Source of the DNA: Treponema sp. UBA7570
Lineage (GTDB): Bacteria; Spirochaetota; Spirochaetia; Treponematales; Treponemataceae
Direction: 5' to 3'
DNA: 21,354 nucleotides
Assembly (NCBI GenBank): GCA_002477955.1
Contig: DLLE01000009.1
Span: 1-21,354 of the forward strand
Below the pieces are notes generated by a model, which saw nothing but the letters and a program-made list of their open reading frames with translations, did no database searches and was not told the origin of the DNA. A program made the position numbers and the translations under genes. Below, piece after piece: positions 1 to 8,191 of this stretch (position 1 is its first letter; each line of letters starts with the position of its first letter).

Positions 1-7
1 TGCGCTT

Positions 8-3000
8 TTAGTCGGCAGTTGTTGCCGGCACAAGATTTTTTGCGTCGACAGGATCATCGTCAACAAACTGGCTTCCGCCAGAAGCATACTGCAAAACCGG
101 ATCAACCGGACCTTTTTTAGTCCAAATTTTTCCGTTTTTCATTTCGTCCGGGTTTTTTCCAATCGGCGCATTAGAAAGCAAAAGCTTTACGCGGTTCAGC
201 TGGTTTACTTCCGAAGCTCCAGGGTCATAGTCGATTGCGCTGATGTTCGACTGAGGAAAATGCCTTCTCAGCTCTTTTATCATGCCTTTTCCGGTAATGT
301 GGTTTGGAAGGCAGGCAAAAGGCTGGACGCAGGCAATTGAAGGCGCCCCGGAATGAATAAGCTCAATCATTTCTGCGGTCAAGAACCAGCCTTCTCCGCT
401 TATGTTTCCAATCTGGCAAATTCCTTCAACTGATTTCATCATCTCCCAAATGTTGGTCGGAGTTGTAAAGCGGCGGCTGCGTTTTAGGCAGCGGTTTATG
501 TAATATCTGTAGAAATTCAACAGCTTAATAATCAGTTTTCCGGTTTTTTCTTCTTTTTTAGGGAACGCGAGCTCTTCGTGCCTGAATTTTCCATCGGCCA
601 TTGTGTAGTAGACAAAATCCATAAGATCCGGCATTACACATTCCGCGCCTTCATTTTCGATTACTTTTACAAGGTCGTTGTTTGCTGTCGGATGGAATTT
701 TACAAGGATTTCTCCTACAACACCAACCCGAGGCTTTTTAACCGGAAGAATCGGAAGCTTGTCAAAATCACGCACAATTCCGCGGATCATTCTGTGATAG
801 CCCAAAATTGAAAGCGATTTTAACTGTTTTGTAACCTTCTCATTCCATTTTTCATAAAGAGCGTCTGCGCTTCCTGGAACAGCTTCGTAAGGGCGGACTC
901 TGTACAGAACGCGCATAAAAAGGTCGCCGATAAAAGCAGCCATCATTGCGCGGTGAACAAGCGGCAAAGTAAACTTAAAGCCCGGATTTTTTTCAAGTCC
1001 GACTGTATTGAGAGAGATTACAGGAATCTGCCCCCAGCCTGCATCGTTCAAGGCACGGCGGATAAAACCGATATAGTTTGTAGCGCGGCAGCCGCCGCCA
1101 GTCTGCGTGATTAAAAGGGCGGTTTTGTTGAGATTGTACTTTCCGCTTTCGAGCGCGTGCATCATCTGGCCGGCGACAAGAATCGACGGATAGCAGGCGT
1201 CGTTATTTACATATTTTAGTCCGGCGTCTACGGCTTTTGGATCGACCGCATCAAGCACAACAAGCTTGTAGCCAGAATACTTGAACGCCGCTTCCAGAAG
1301 CCTCATGTGAATCGGCGACAATTGAGGACAGAGAATTGTATATTCGTCCTTCATTTTTTCTGTAAACACAACGCGCTGGTAAGCAGAAGATTTTATCGTC
1401 ACCTTTTTTCGAGAACGCTGACGGGCTTTTACGGCGGCAATAAGAGAGCGGATACGGATTCTTACGGCTCCAAGATTTGAGCCTTCATCAATCTTTATGA
1501 GAGTGTACATCCGGCTCTTTGCCTTCATGATTTCATCAACCTGGTCGGCTGTTACAGCGTCAAGACCGCAGCCAAAAGAAGTAAGCTGCACAAGCTCAAG
1601 GTTCGGCATTCCTGCGACAAAATTGGCGGCGCGGTAAAGACGGTTGTGGTAAACCCACTGGTCAACTATGCGAAGAGGACGCTCAACAGAACCAAGATGC
1701 GCAACTGAATCTTCTGTAAAGACAGCAAGGCCAAGTCCGTGAATCATTTCCGGAATTCCATGGTTGATTTCCGGATCAAGGTGATAAGGACGTCCCGCAA
1801 GAACAATTCCGTTTCCGCCGCTTACAACAAGCTGCTCAAGCGCTTCTTCTGCCGCCGTCTGAGTGTCCGCCTTAAACTTTTCCTGCTCAATCCAGCCGGC
1901 GTCAATGGCATCGTAAACCTGCTTTTCTGTCAAAACCGGATAATAAGTGTGAATTTCTTCATAAAAACGCTCTTTGAGACGGGTTTTGTCGTAAATCGGC
2001 AGGAACGGATTTAAAAAGAGCAAATCTTTTGAATTTATTACGTTGTCAAGGTTGTGTTTTAAAACTTCCGGATATGAAGTTACAACCGGACAGTTGTAAT
2101 GATTTCCGGCGCCCGCATCTTCCTGTTTCTCGTAAGGAATGCAAGGATAGAATATGAATTTGCATCCCATTTTTAAGAGCGACTCGATATGGCCATGGCT
2201 GATTTTTGCCGGATAACATACAGATTCAGACGGAATGGAATCAATTCCGCGTTCATAAATCATTTTATTTGAGCGAGGACTGAGTTTTACCTGAAATCCC
2301 AATTTTGTGAAAACTGTAAACCAAAGCGGATAGTTTTCGTACATATTGAGAACGCGAGGAATTCCAACGCTTCCCATAGGAGCATCTTCCGGTTTTAGAG
2401 GAACATAATAGTTGAAAAGGCGTTTGTATTTCCAGTCAAAGAGGTTTGGAAGCTCAATGGAAGATTCTTCAACACCGGTGTTTTCTTTGTTTGAGCCGTC
2501 AACAGTTTTTGTGTCCTTAAGTTTATGGCGTTCAAGACCTTTTTCGCAGCGGTTTCCTGTAATAAACTGGCGCTTGTCGTTTCCTGCGGTAAATGTATTG
2601 ATTGTAAGAAGACAGTTGTTCTGGCAGCCGCCACAACGAGTAAGCTCAAGCTCAACCTTAAATGAATCAAGCTGTTCTGGAGTCGCAATGTTTGAAACTA
2701 CCTTTGGAGGAGTCCAGTTTTTTTCCTGTCCAGGCTTTGGAGCTGTCAAATCGCACCACTGGTCGTAGGCAATCAATGCTGAACCGTAAGCGCCCATCAA
2801 ACCTGCAACGTCCGGCCTGAAAACTTCGACACCGGAAATTTTCTCAAAAGCGCGGAGAACGGCATCATTGTAAAAAGTTCCGCCCTGAACAACAACTTTT
2901 TTTCCGATTTCTGAGGCACGGCGCAATTTTATAACCTTAAAAAGCGCATTTTTGATTACCGAATATGAAAGTCCGGCAGAAATGTCATCGATTGTAGCGC

Positions 3001-4570
3001 CTTCTTTCTGAGCCTGCTTTACACGGCTGTTCATAAATACAGTACAGCGGGAACCCAAATCGACTGGCTTTTTAGAAAGAAGAGCTTTTTGCGCAAATTC
3101 TTTTATGTCGAGATTCATTGAATTTGCAAAATTTGCAAGGAATGAACCACAGCCGGCAGAACAAGCTTCGTTTAACTGAATTGAAGTGATTGCGCCGTCT
3201 TTCATGCGCAGACACTTCATATCCTGACCGCCAATATCGAGCAAAAATTCAACTCCAGGAACAAAGAATTCCGCGGCGCGATAGTGAGTGATTGTTTCTA
3301 CTTCGCCAGCATCAACTCCGAGAGCCGCCTGGAAAAGCGCCTCGCCATAACCTGTCGAAACAGAACGCGCAATATAGCAGTCTTTCGGCAAAATTTTATA
3401 AAGAGTTTTTAAAACGCGGACAGCAAGCTCGACAGGATTTCCTGCATTTACATCGTAGAAATCCCAGAGAATTTCGCCTTTTTTATTGATGAGAACGGCT
3501 TTTGTTGTAGTTGAACCGGCATCAAGACCGAGAAACAGAGGGCCGTGTTCATCTGCAAGTTTTCCGCGCTTTGCCTTGTCCTTTGCATGGCGCTCACGGA
3601 AAATTCTTAAATCCTCTTCGTCCTTAAAAAGCGGTTCAAGGCGCTGAACTTCGTTTAATTCCGCGCCATTAAGATTTTTAAGGCTGTCCTTAAACTGAGC
3701 AATAGTCAAAAACTGTTTTGGAGATTCTGCTCCTACACATGAAAGTTTTTTTTCTGCAGAATATGCCGCTCCGGCAGCAACAAAAAGCTGAGAATCTTCA
3801 GGAACGATTGTTTCTTCCGGAGTAAGCTTTAATGTTTCGATAAAGCGCTGACGCAGCTGATCCAGAAAGTGAAGCGGCCCTCCCAAAAACGCCACATTTC
3901 CGCGGATTGGTTTGCCGCAGGCAAGACCAGAAATAGTCTGGTTTACAACCGCCTGAAAAATCGAAGCGGCAATGTCTTCGCGGCGGGCGCCTTCGTTAAT
4001 AAGCGGCTGAACGTCAGTTTTTGCAAAAACACCGCAGCGGGCGGCAATCGGATAAATTGTTTCGTAACCGGCCGCAAGCTTGTTAAGACCTGGCGCGTCG
4101 GTTTCGAGCAAAGCTGCCATCTGGTCAATAAAAGCTCCAGTACCGCCGGCACAAGTTCCGTTCATGCGCTGTTCAACACCGCCGGTAAAATATGTAATTT
4201 TTGCGTCTTCTCCGCCAAGCTCGATCACAACGTCTGTCTGAGGAATGAGTTTTTTTACAGCAGTTGTGGCTGCAACTACTTCCTGAATAAAAGGAATATT
4301 AAGCCACTGAGAAACAGAAAGACCGCCAGAACCTGTAACTTTTACAGAAACAGTATTGTTCTCACCCAGTTTTTTTTCAACTTCTTCCAGAGCCTTTGTA
4401 ACAACCGTGATAATTGTATTGCGAATGTCTGCACGATGGCGCTGATAATCGCCGTAAATCACTTTATCGTTTTGATCAAGACAAACGACTTTTACAGTTG
4501 TAGAGCCAACATCAATACCAATACGGATTGGAGTTGACGCAGGAGTAAATTTTACATTGGAAAGTTCCAT
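8..4570 (-). CDS. Giant 2-hydroxyacyl-CoA dehydratase activase-like protein (two BadF/HgdC modules plus dehydratase-like half)
   Basis: Predicted cytosolic ASKHA-fold ATPase and iron-sulfur protein of 1520 residues. Module 1 (about 15-275) has IGIDVGSTTVK at 17-27, GGEDAK at 119-124, NGTCAGGTG at 137-145 and RCGVF at 178-182. Module 2 (about 345-605) has GLDAGSTTTK at 348-357, DIGGQDMK at 445-452, NEACSAGCG at 467-475 and GSRCTVF at 506-512. Residues 640-680 carry Cys 646, 649, 653 and 675. The rest resembles the DUF2229/HgdB-like portion of the large activase-related proteins of anaerobes, with conserved Cys motifs such as SVCYPAK, NDACYPS and VQPFACLPNH. In characterised relatives the activase injects an electron into the dehydratase at the cost of ATP; the substrate of these giant fusions is not known to me. 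I chose the ATG at 4570 because GAGGT lies 5 nt upstream; an in-frame TTG at 4582 overlaps that site. It appears monocistronic with its own promoter. Confidence 0.9.
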   Translation of the reverse strand: MELSNVKFTPASTPIRIGIDVGSTTVKVVCLDQNDKVIYGDYQRHRADIRNTIITVVTKALEEVEKKLGENNTVSVKVTGSGGLSVSQWLNIPFIQEVVAATTAVKKLIPQTDVVIELGGEDAKITYFTGGVEQRMNGTCAGGTGAFIDQMAALLETDAPGLNKLAAGYETIYPIAARCGVFAKTDVQPLINEGARREDIAASIFQAVVNQTISGLACGKPIRGNVAFLGGPLHFLDQLRQRFIETLKLTPEETIVPEDSQLFVAAGAAYSAEKKLSCVGAESPKQFLTIAQFKDSLKNLNGAELNEVQRLEPLFKDEEDLRIFRERHAKDKAKRGKLADEHGPLFLGLDAGSTTTKAVLINKKGEILWDFYDVNAGNPVELAVRVLKTLYKILPKDCYIARSVSTGYGEALFQAALGVDAGEVETITHYRAAEFFVPGVEFLLDIGGQDMKCLRMKDGAITSIQLNEACSAGCGSFLANFANSMNLDIKEFAQKALLSKKPVDLGSRCTVFMNSRVKQAQKEGATIDDISAGLSYSVIKNALFKVIKLRRASEIGKKVVVQGGTFYNDAVLRAFEKISGVEVFRPDVAGLMGAYGSALIAYDQWCDLTAPKPGQEKNWTPPKVVSNIATPEQLDSFKVELELTRCGGCQNNCLLTINTFTAGNDKRQFITGNRCEKGLERHKLKDTKTVDGSNKENTGVEESSIELPNLFDWKYKRLFNYYVPLKPEDAPMGSVGIPRVLNMYENYPLWFTVFTKLGFQVKLSPRSNKMIYERGIDSIPSESVCYPAKISHGHIESLLKMGCKFIFYPCIPYEKQEDAGAGNHYNCPVVTSYPEVLKHNLDNVINSKDLLFLNPFLPIYDKTRLKERFYEEIHTYYPVLTEKQVYDAIDAGWIEQEKFKADTQTAAEEALEQLVVSGGNGIVLAGRPYHLDPEINHGIPEMIHGLGLAVFTEDSVAHLGSVERPLRIVDQWVYHNRLYRAANFVAGMPNLELVQLTSFGCGLDAVTADQVDEIMKAKSRMYTLIKIDEGSNLGAVRIRIRSLIAAVKARQRSRKKVTIKSSAYQRVVFTEKMKDEYTILCPQLSPIHMRLLEAAFKYSGYKLVVLDAVDPKAVDAGLKYVNNDACYPSILVAGQMMHALESGKYNLNKTALLITQTGGGCRATNYIGFIRRALNDAGWGQIPVISLNTVGLEKNPGFKFTLPLVHRAMMAAFIGDLFMRVLYRVRPYEAVPGSADALYEKWNEKVTKQLKSLSILGYHRMIRGIVRDFDKLPILPVKKPRVGVVGEILVKFHPTANNDLVKVIENEGAECVMPDLMDFVYYTMADGKFRHEELAFPKKEEKTGKLIIKLLNFYRYYINRCLKRSRRFTTPTNIWEMMKSVEGICQIGNISGEGWFLTAEMIELIHSGAPSIACVQPFACLPNHITGKGMIKELRRHFPQSNISAIDYDPGASEVNQLNRVKLLLSNAPIGKNPDEMKNGKIWTKKGPVDPVLQYASGGSQFVDDDPVDAKNLVPATTAD

Positions 4571-4677
4571 CAAGTACCTCAAATTTTACGGATGTATATA
4601 TATGAAAAGTTATAAAATTTTTTATTTTTAAGCTTCTGATAAATTTAGCACTTATATTTTGAAAATTCAACAGATTA

Positions 4678-4689
4678 GGCAAATTTGCC
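4678..4689. promoter_or_regulatory. Perfect 12-bp palindrome GGCAAATTTGCC, possible operator
   Basis: A perfect dyad sits just downstream of the predicted -10 box of the activase gene and covers the predicted transcription start, the usual place for a repressor site. The gap is otherwise AT-rich, so a GC-ended 12-bp dyad stands out. No regulator is recognised for it. Confidence 0.35.
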
Positions 4690-4692
4690 GCT

Positions 4693-4721
4693 TTTATAGT
4701 AGAATTTGAATGTTTTTACAA
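4693..4721 (-). promoter_or_regulatory. Candidate sigma70 promoter of the giant activase gene
   Basis: Read on the minus strand, TTGTAA (4716-4721) is followed after exactly 17 bp by TATAAA (4693-4698). Transcription would begin near 4686, leaving an untranslated leader of about 115 nt before the ATG at 4570. The palindrome at 4678-4689 covers the predicted start. This is motif matching only. Confidence 0.45.
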
Positions 4722-4731
4722 AAAACTTACG

Positions 4732-4787
4732 CCTGATTGCAGCCGCGCGAAGCGTTCGACTTGTCGAATGAAACGGCGGAAAGCAGG
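4732..4787. repeat. Structured intergenic repeat, family A copy 1
   Basis: The plus strand begins CCTGATTG and ends GGAAAGCAGG, so CCTG and CAGG can close a stem. Inside is a hairpin with arms TTCGA (4755-4759) and TCGAA (4764-4768). A colinear copy lies at 16424-16492 with the same ends and the shared core GCGAAGCGT. The hairpin differs between copies by two base pairs, and both changes preserve pairing (TTCGAC/GTCGAA here, TCCGGC/GCCGGA there). This copy lies between the coiled-coil gene and the activase gene. No coding potential is seen. Confidence 0.7.
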
Positions 4788-4813
4788 TTAGAGCAAAAAA
4801 TGCCGTCCAAATT

Positions 4814-6325
4814 TTATTTTTTTTGATTTTCTGGCGCTGGAATCACAAAATAAACGCGCGCTCCTGCCGAAAGCACGTCTAGATTAAAGTTTTTTGTTGT
4901 ATTTTTTGGAGCGGCGGTATAGTTTTGGGCGTTTTTTGTTACTGTAAGTTCGCAAAGAATGCGTTTTCCGTCGCGAATTTGCGCGTCAAAAGTTTGAATT
5001 TCTGGCGAAACAAGGTCTTTGGCTGAATTTGCAACATAAAGTTTTAGATTATTCTTGTCCGAAGAATTGATTATGCAAGCATGGGCCGGGAATGTTTTGT
5101 CTGAAAGGCAAATTTCTTCAAAAGCGTCTTGAAATTCTGAAATCTGGGCATCTTTTTGTGAAATTTTTGTTTTTAAGCCATCGATTTGAGTCTGCATCTG
5201 GTTTTGAGCCTGCGCCATTTCTGTCGTAATCGAAAAAGCCAGACGCTGCATTGCCGGAACGTAATGGCGGATTGTGTTTTCGAGAGGAATTGTTGAAAAA
5301 CGGTTGGCAATCGTGTTTAAGTCGTCGAGATAAACTGCGGCATTTTTGACGGAAGAAGAAAAAACTTCTGACGGCGACTTGAATTGCGAAAGATATTCTG
5401 AAGGTTCAAAACGAGAATTGAACTGGATTGCGGCTGTTGATACCGCATTTTTTGGAATTCCCGTTTCTAAAATTATCTTGTCCTGAAGCGCAGACTGGCT
5501 GCGTGCGTCCGGGTCGAGAAGGTCGATTTTTGCCTGATATGTTTTTCTGACGTTTTCGACGGCTTCGCGTTGCTGTTTTACGGCTTCGCGTTGCTGCAAA
5601 ATCATCTGAGTTTTTAATTCACTTATGCGATTCTGGTATTTTTTTTCGAGGTTTCGAATTTGAATATCGTTTAGTTGTTTTTGGCTGTCGAGAACAGCTT
5701 CGTCTGCCTGGGCTGCAGAAAGTTTTTGCGGGTCGTAGCCAGAAAGTTTTTCCTTAATTTCTGCAATTTTTGCGTCGGCGGCCTGAATTTCCGGCTCGTA
5801 TTTTCCGCGTATGCTTTTTACAGAATTTTTGTATTCTTCCTGAATTTGCAAGGTTTTTCGGGCAATTGCATCTTTGCTTGAAACTTTTGAAACTGTACGC
5901 AAAACATATAAATCATTTTCGCGTTTTTGGTCGGCTGCGTTCAATTCGTCATCGCGCTGAGAAACGAGCATTTCTTTTGCCTGAAGCGCGTTTGCATAAA
6001 GAGATTCTGTTCTTCCGGCAGAATTGAGAAGAGCACGAAGATTTAAATCGTTGAAAGTGTCGATATTAACCTTGATTTTTCTGTTTTGAGAAGTAATAAA
6101 AAGCGTAAGTCCGGCAACTAAAAGGGTTACGACAACGGCGCACACGCAAAGAATTATGACTACAGAACGGTTTTTGTGCTGTTTTGTACGCGCATATTCT
6201 TCTTCGAGGTTGTATTGCGCCGCTTTTGAGTAACTTAATTTTTTTAATTCGTCTTTTAAGAAAAGCTGAACTTCTTTGTGAGTTTTAGCTTCCTGAAGTT
6301 CGTTTATTTTGTTGTCATTGTCCAT
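4814..6325 (-). CDS. Membrane-anchored coiled-coil protein of unknown function, partner of the cyclase
   Basis: I do not recognise a family. The 503 residues start with a hydrophilic, charged segment (1-52), then one strong hydrophobic membrane helix (about 54-78), then a long Lys/Glu/Gln-rich segment (about 95-290) with coiled-coil character. The last 100 residues look like a small globular domain with two Cys. The absence of a cleavable signal and the single helix suggest a cytoplasmic N-terminus and an extracytoplasmic coiled coil. Its ATG lies inside the last codons of the upstream cyclase gene (22-bp overlap, 6304-6325), with GGATGGGA just before it, so translation is probably coupled. 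A tandem heptad (REAVKQQ-REAVENV) is encoded by a 21-bp-period DNA repeat at 5559-5596. A role in holding or modulating the cyclase is inference from gene order alone. Confidence 0.8.
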   Translation of the reverse strand: MDNDNKINELQEAKTHKEVQLFLKDELKKLSYSKAAQYNLEEEYARTKQHKNRSVVIILCVCAVVVTLLVAGLTLFITSQNRKIKVNIDTFNDLNLRALLNSAGRTESLYANALQAKEMLVSQRDDELNAADQKRENDLYVLRTVSKVSSKDAIARKTLQIQEEYKNSVKSIRGKYEPEIQAADAKIAEIKEKLSGYDPQKLSAAQADEAVLDSQKQLNDIQIRNLEKKYQNRISELKTQMILQQREAVKQQREAVENVRKTYQAKIDLLDPDARSQSALQDKIILETGIPKNAVSTAAIQFNSRFEPSEYLSQFKSPSEVFSSSVKNAAVYLDDLNTIANRFSTIPLENTIRHYVPAMQRLAFSITTEMAQAQNQMQTQIDGLKTKISQKDAQISEFQDAFEEICLSDKTFPAHACIINSSDKNNLKLYVANSAKDLVSPEIQTFDAQIRDGKRILCELTVTKNAQNYTAAPKNTTKNFNLDVLSAGARVYFVIPAPENQKK

Positions 6326-8082
6326 ATTCCCATCCAGCCGTCAGGAGCCTTGAGCTTGCCCATTCTTTCCAAAAAGACCTGAGCTGCTTCAAGTCCGCAG
6401 TCTTTAAATGATTTTCTGGCCGAGTTCCAGTCGCCTGAGTAATAGGCAGAAAGCGCGGTTTCGAAAAGTCCAAATTTTGTTTTTAGCTCAGGCTCGCCTT
6501 CTTCAAGGCTTACAGGGAAAAATATTTTTTTTCCTTCTGTTTTGCCTTTTACCTGAACAGTGTCAATTTCGTAGAATGTGTATTTGTCCGAAAAACTTTC
6601 AACTTCGTTTTTTACGTATTCAGAGCAGATTACAGGAAGATGATAAATTCGCGTCAAACCTTCAAGACGGCTTGCTGAGTTTACATTGTCGCCGATTACA
6701 GTGTTTGTCATGTGCTCGTCTGAGCCGATATTTCCGTAAAAGACGTTTCCGCCGTCAATTCCAACTCCAACGTCGATTAAAACAGCCTTAAAAACCCGGT
6801 CTTCGGCTTCGGTCAAAGTCCGTTCTTTTTCGATTTCTGTCCGGCGAAGAATCATTTTTTCGCGCAGCTGCGCCGTCAGTTTTGTAATGTTCCAGGCCGA
6901 CTCCACAGCCTCAAAGGATTTTTTCTTTGAAGAAGCAGTCCCGTAAATGGCAAGAATTGCATCTCCGATAATTGAACCGATTACTCCACAGTTTTCATGG
7001 ACAGCGTGAATTACACGGTCGTAATGAACGTTTAAAAGGTCGATTATGTCGTTTCCGAGAGTTTCCGTTCTGTAAGTAAAACTTTTTATGTCTGAAAATA
7101 AAATCGTCAGGTTGCGTCGTTTTCCTTCAAGCCGAATTTGATGCTCGTTATAAGCTTTTGCCACAACGTCTTTAGAAACAAATTTTTGAAAAATTCCAAG
7201 AAGATTGCTGATTGTCGAAGAAAGTGAATTAAAACTTGCCGCAAGATAAGTTATGTCATCGTTTGGAGAAGAAGACAAATCGATTGTTTCGAGTTTTTGA
7301 TTTTGCTGCATCTGGTAAAGGCTGCTCGTGATTTTTTTGACATTTGCAAGAATTTTTCCAAAAACCTTAAAACCTACGATTAGAAAAGCAACCAGAAGAA
7401 TAAAAATTATGAGTGAAATTACGGCAAGAACGACAAAAGTCGAATGATTTGTGTCTGCGCGGGATTCGCCTCGGATAAAGTAGCACTGCCAGTCTTCCTG
7501 ATATTTGTAAACTCCAAAATACGAACCTTTTTCCGTCTCAAAATTCAAAGAACCGTCAAAAATTCCATTTTCATAATCTGAATTTATCCGGGCAAGAGCA
7601 GCTTTGTCAAAAAAACTGTAGTCTTTTTTTTCTTGTTGCTCAGTTTCGCCAGAATTTACATTTTCCGGTTTCTGAGCGTCGTCAAGCTGAGCCTGAAAAA
7701 TTTTCTGCTCGTCTGTTTCTGTGCCGTCAGCATAAACTTCAAAAAGAATGTTTCCTTGCCTGTCGATTGCAGCCGCAAAACTCTTTGGAAAATCAAAGCC
7801 TTTTTTTGAAACGCTCTTCAACGCTTCAATACAAGTCTGTCTCTCGCCGTTAAAAGAAAAAATCTGATATTGATTTCCTGCGGCTGAATACAAATCTTTG
7901 AGCTGGCTCACCATAATCGTATTGTTTAAATTGATAATTTGCTTTTGGCTCAAAAGTAGATTGATTGTATTTGTTGTGAAATTTGAAAGCAATAAAAGAA
8001 CTGTAAAAACTGCGACAATTTTTAAGGAAATTGGTACAATTCTTGTCTGGCCGACCTTTTGAAAAAATTGTTTTCTGGACAT
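6304..8082 (-). CDS. Membrane-bound class III adenylate/guanylate cyclase
   Basis: Predicted nucleotide cyclase of 592 residues making cAMP or cGMP from the triphosphate. A membrane helix (about 15-37), an extracytoplasmic sensor segment (about 40-212), a second helix (about 215-239) and a HAMP-like linker (about 240-298) lead into a class III catalytic domain (about 320-525). Metal-binding Asp331 lies in LFSDIKSFT and Asp374 in IIGDAILAIYG. The transition-state pair is Asn468 and Arg472 in GDNVNSASRLEG, and Thr461 occupies the second substrate-recognition site. The Lys normally three residues before the Gly of the GD motif is Ser370 here; the DNA reads tca. The C-terminus (525-592) is TPR-like. 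I chose the ATG at 8082, preceded by GGAGA; the in-frame TTG at 8118 lies in the leader. The gene overlaps the next one by 22 bp. Confidence 0.9.
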   Translation of the reverse strand: MSRKQFFQKVGQTRIVPISLKIVAVFTVLLLLSNFTTNTINLLLSQKQIINLNNTIMVSQLKDLYSAAGNQYQIFSFNGERQTCIEALKSVSKKGFDFPKSFAAAIDRQGNILFEVYADGTETDEQKIFQAQLDDAQKPENVNSGETEQQEKKDYSFFDKAALARINSDYENGIFDGSLNFETEKGSYFGVYKYQEDWQCYFIRGESRADTNHSTFVVLAVISLIIFILLVAFLIVGFKVFGKILANVKKITSSLYQMQQNQKLETIDLSSSPNDDITYLAASFNSLSSTISNLLGIFQKFVSKDVVAKAYNEHQIRLEGKRRNLTILFSDIKSFTYRTETLGNDIIDLLNVHYDRVIHAVHENCGVIGSIIGDAILAIYGTASSKKKSFEAVESAWNITKLTAQLREKMILRRTEIEKERTLTEAEDRVFKAVLIDVGVGIDGGNVFYGNIGSDEHMTNTVIGDNVNSASRLEGLTRIYHLPVICSEYVKNEVESFSDKYTFYEIDTVQVKGKTEGKKIFFPVSLEEGEPELKTKFGLFETALSAYYSGDWNSARKSFKDCGLEAAQVFLERMGKLKAPDGWMGIWTMTTK

Positions 8083-8103
8083 TTTAGATTTTCTCCAGTT
8101 TTT

Positions 8104-8132
8104 AGTATAAAACCGCAATCTTAAAAGCGCAA
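8104..8132 (-). promoter_or_regulatory. Candidate sigma70 promoter of the cyclase operon
   Basis: On the minus strand, TTGCGC (8127-8132) is separated by 17 bp from TATACT (8104-8109), giving a start near 8097 and a short leader that contains GGAGA before the ATG at 8082. This supports 8082 over the upstream TTG. Motif matching only. Confidence 0.45.
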
Positions 8133-8154
8133 GAAAACGAATAAAAAAATGTCA

Positions 8155-8183
8155 TTGCAAACACCAGGTTAAAAATATATTCT
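8155..8183 (+). promoter_or_regulatory. Weak candidate promoter of murJ
   Basis: TTGCAA (8155-8160) and TATTCT (8178-8183) are 17 bp apart, 9 bp before the murJ ATG. Such a transcript would be almost leaderless, which agrees with the absence of a visible ribosome-binding site. The -10 match is only partial. Confidence 0.25.
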
Positions 8184-8191
8184 CTATAAGT

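Noticed and set aside
3869..4537. A 222-codon open frame on the plus strand opposite the giant activase gene
   Set aside because: It lies wholly antisense to strongly conserved motifs of the activase, has a composition rich in Asn, Cys and Phe typical of shadow frames, and lacks a start signal.
4571..4582. TTG start 12 bp upstream for the giant activase gene
   Set aside because: It overlaps the GAGGT ribosome-binding site that serves the ATG at 4570.
4814..6325. Methyl-accepting chemotaxis protein
   Set aside because: It has one membrane helix followed by a coiled coil, but no signalling-tip motif and no HAMP domain.
8083..8118. TTG start 36 bp upstream for the cyclase gene
   Set aside because: The ATG at 8082 has GGAGA before it, and the TTG lies next to the predicted promoter.
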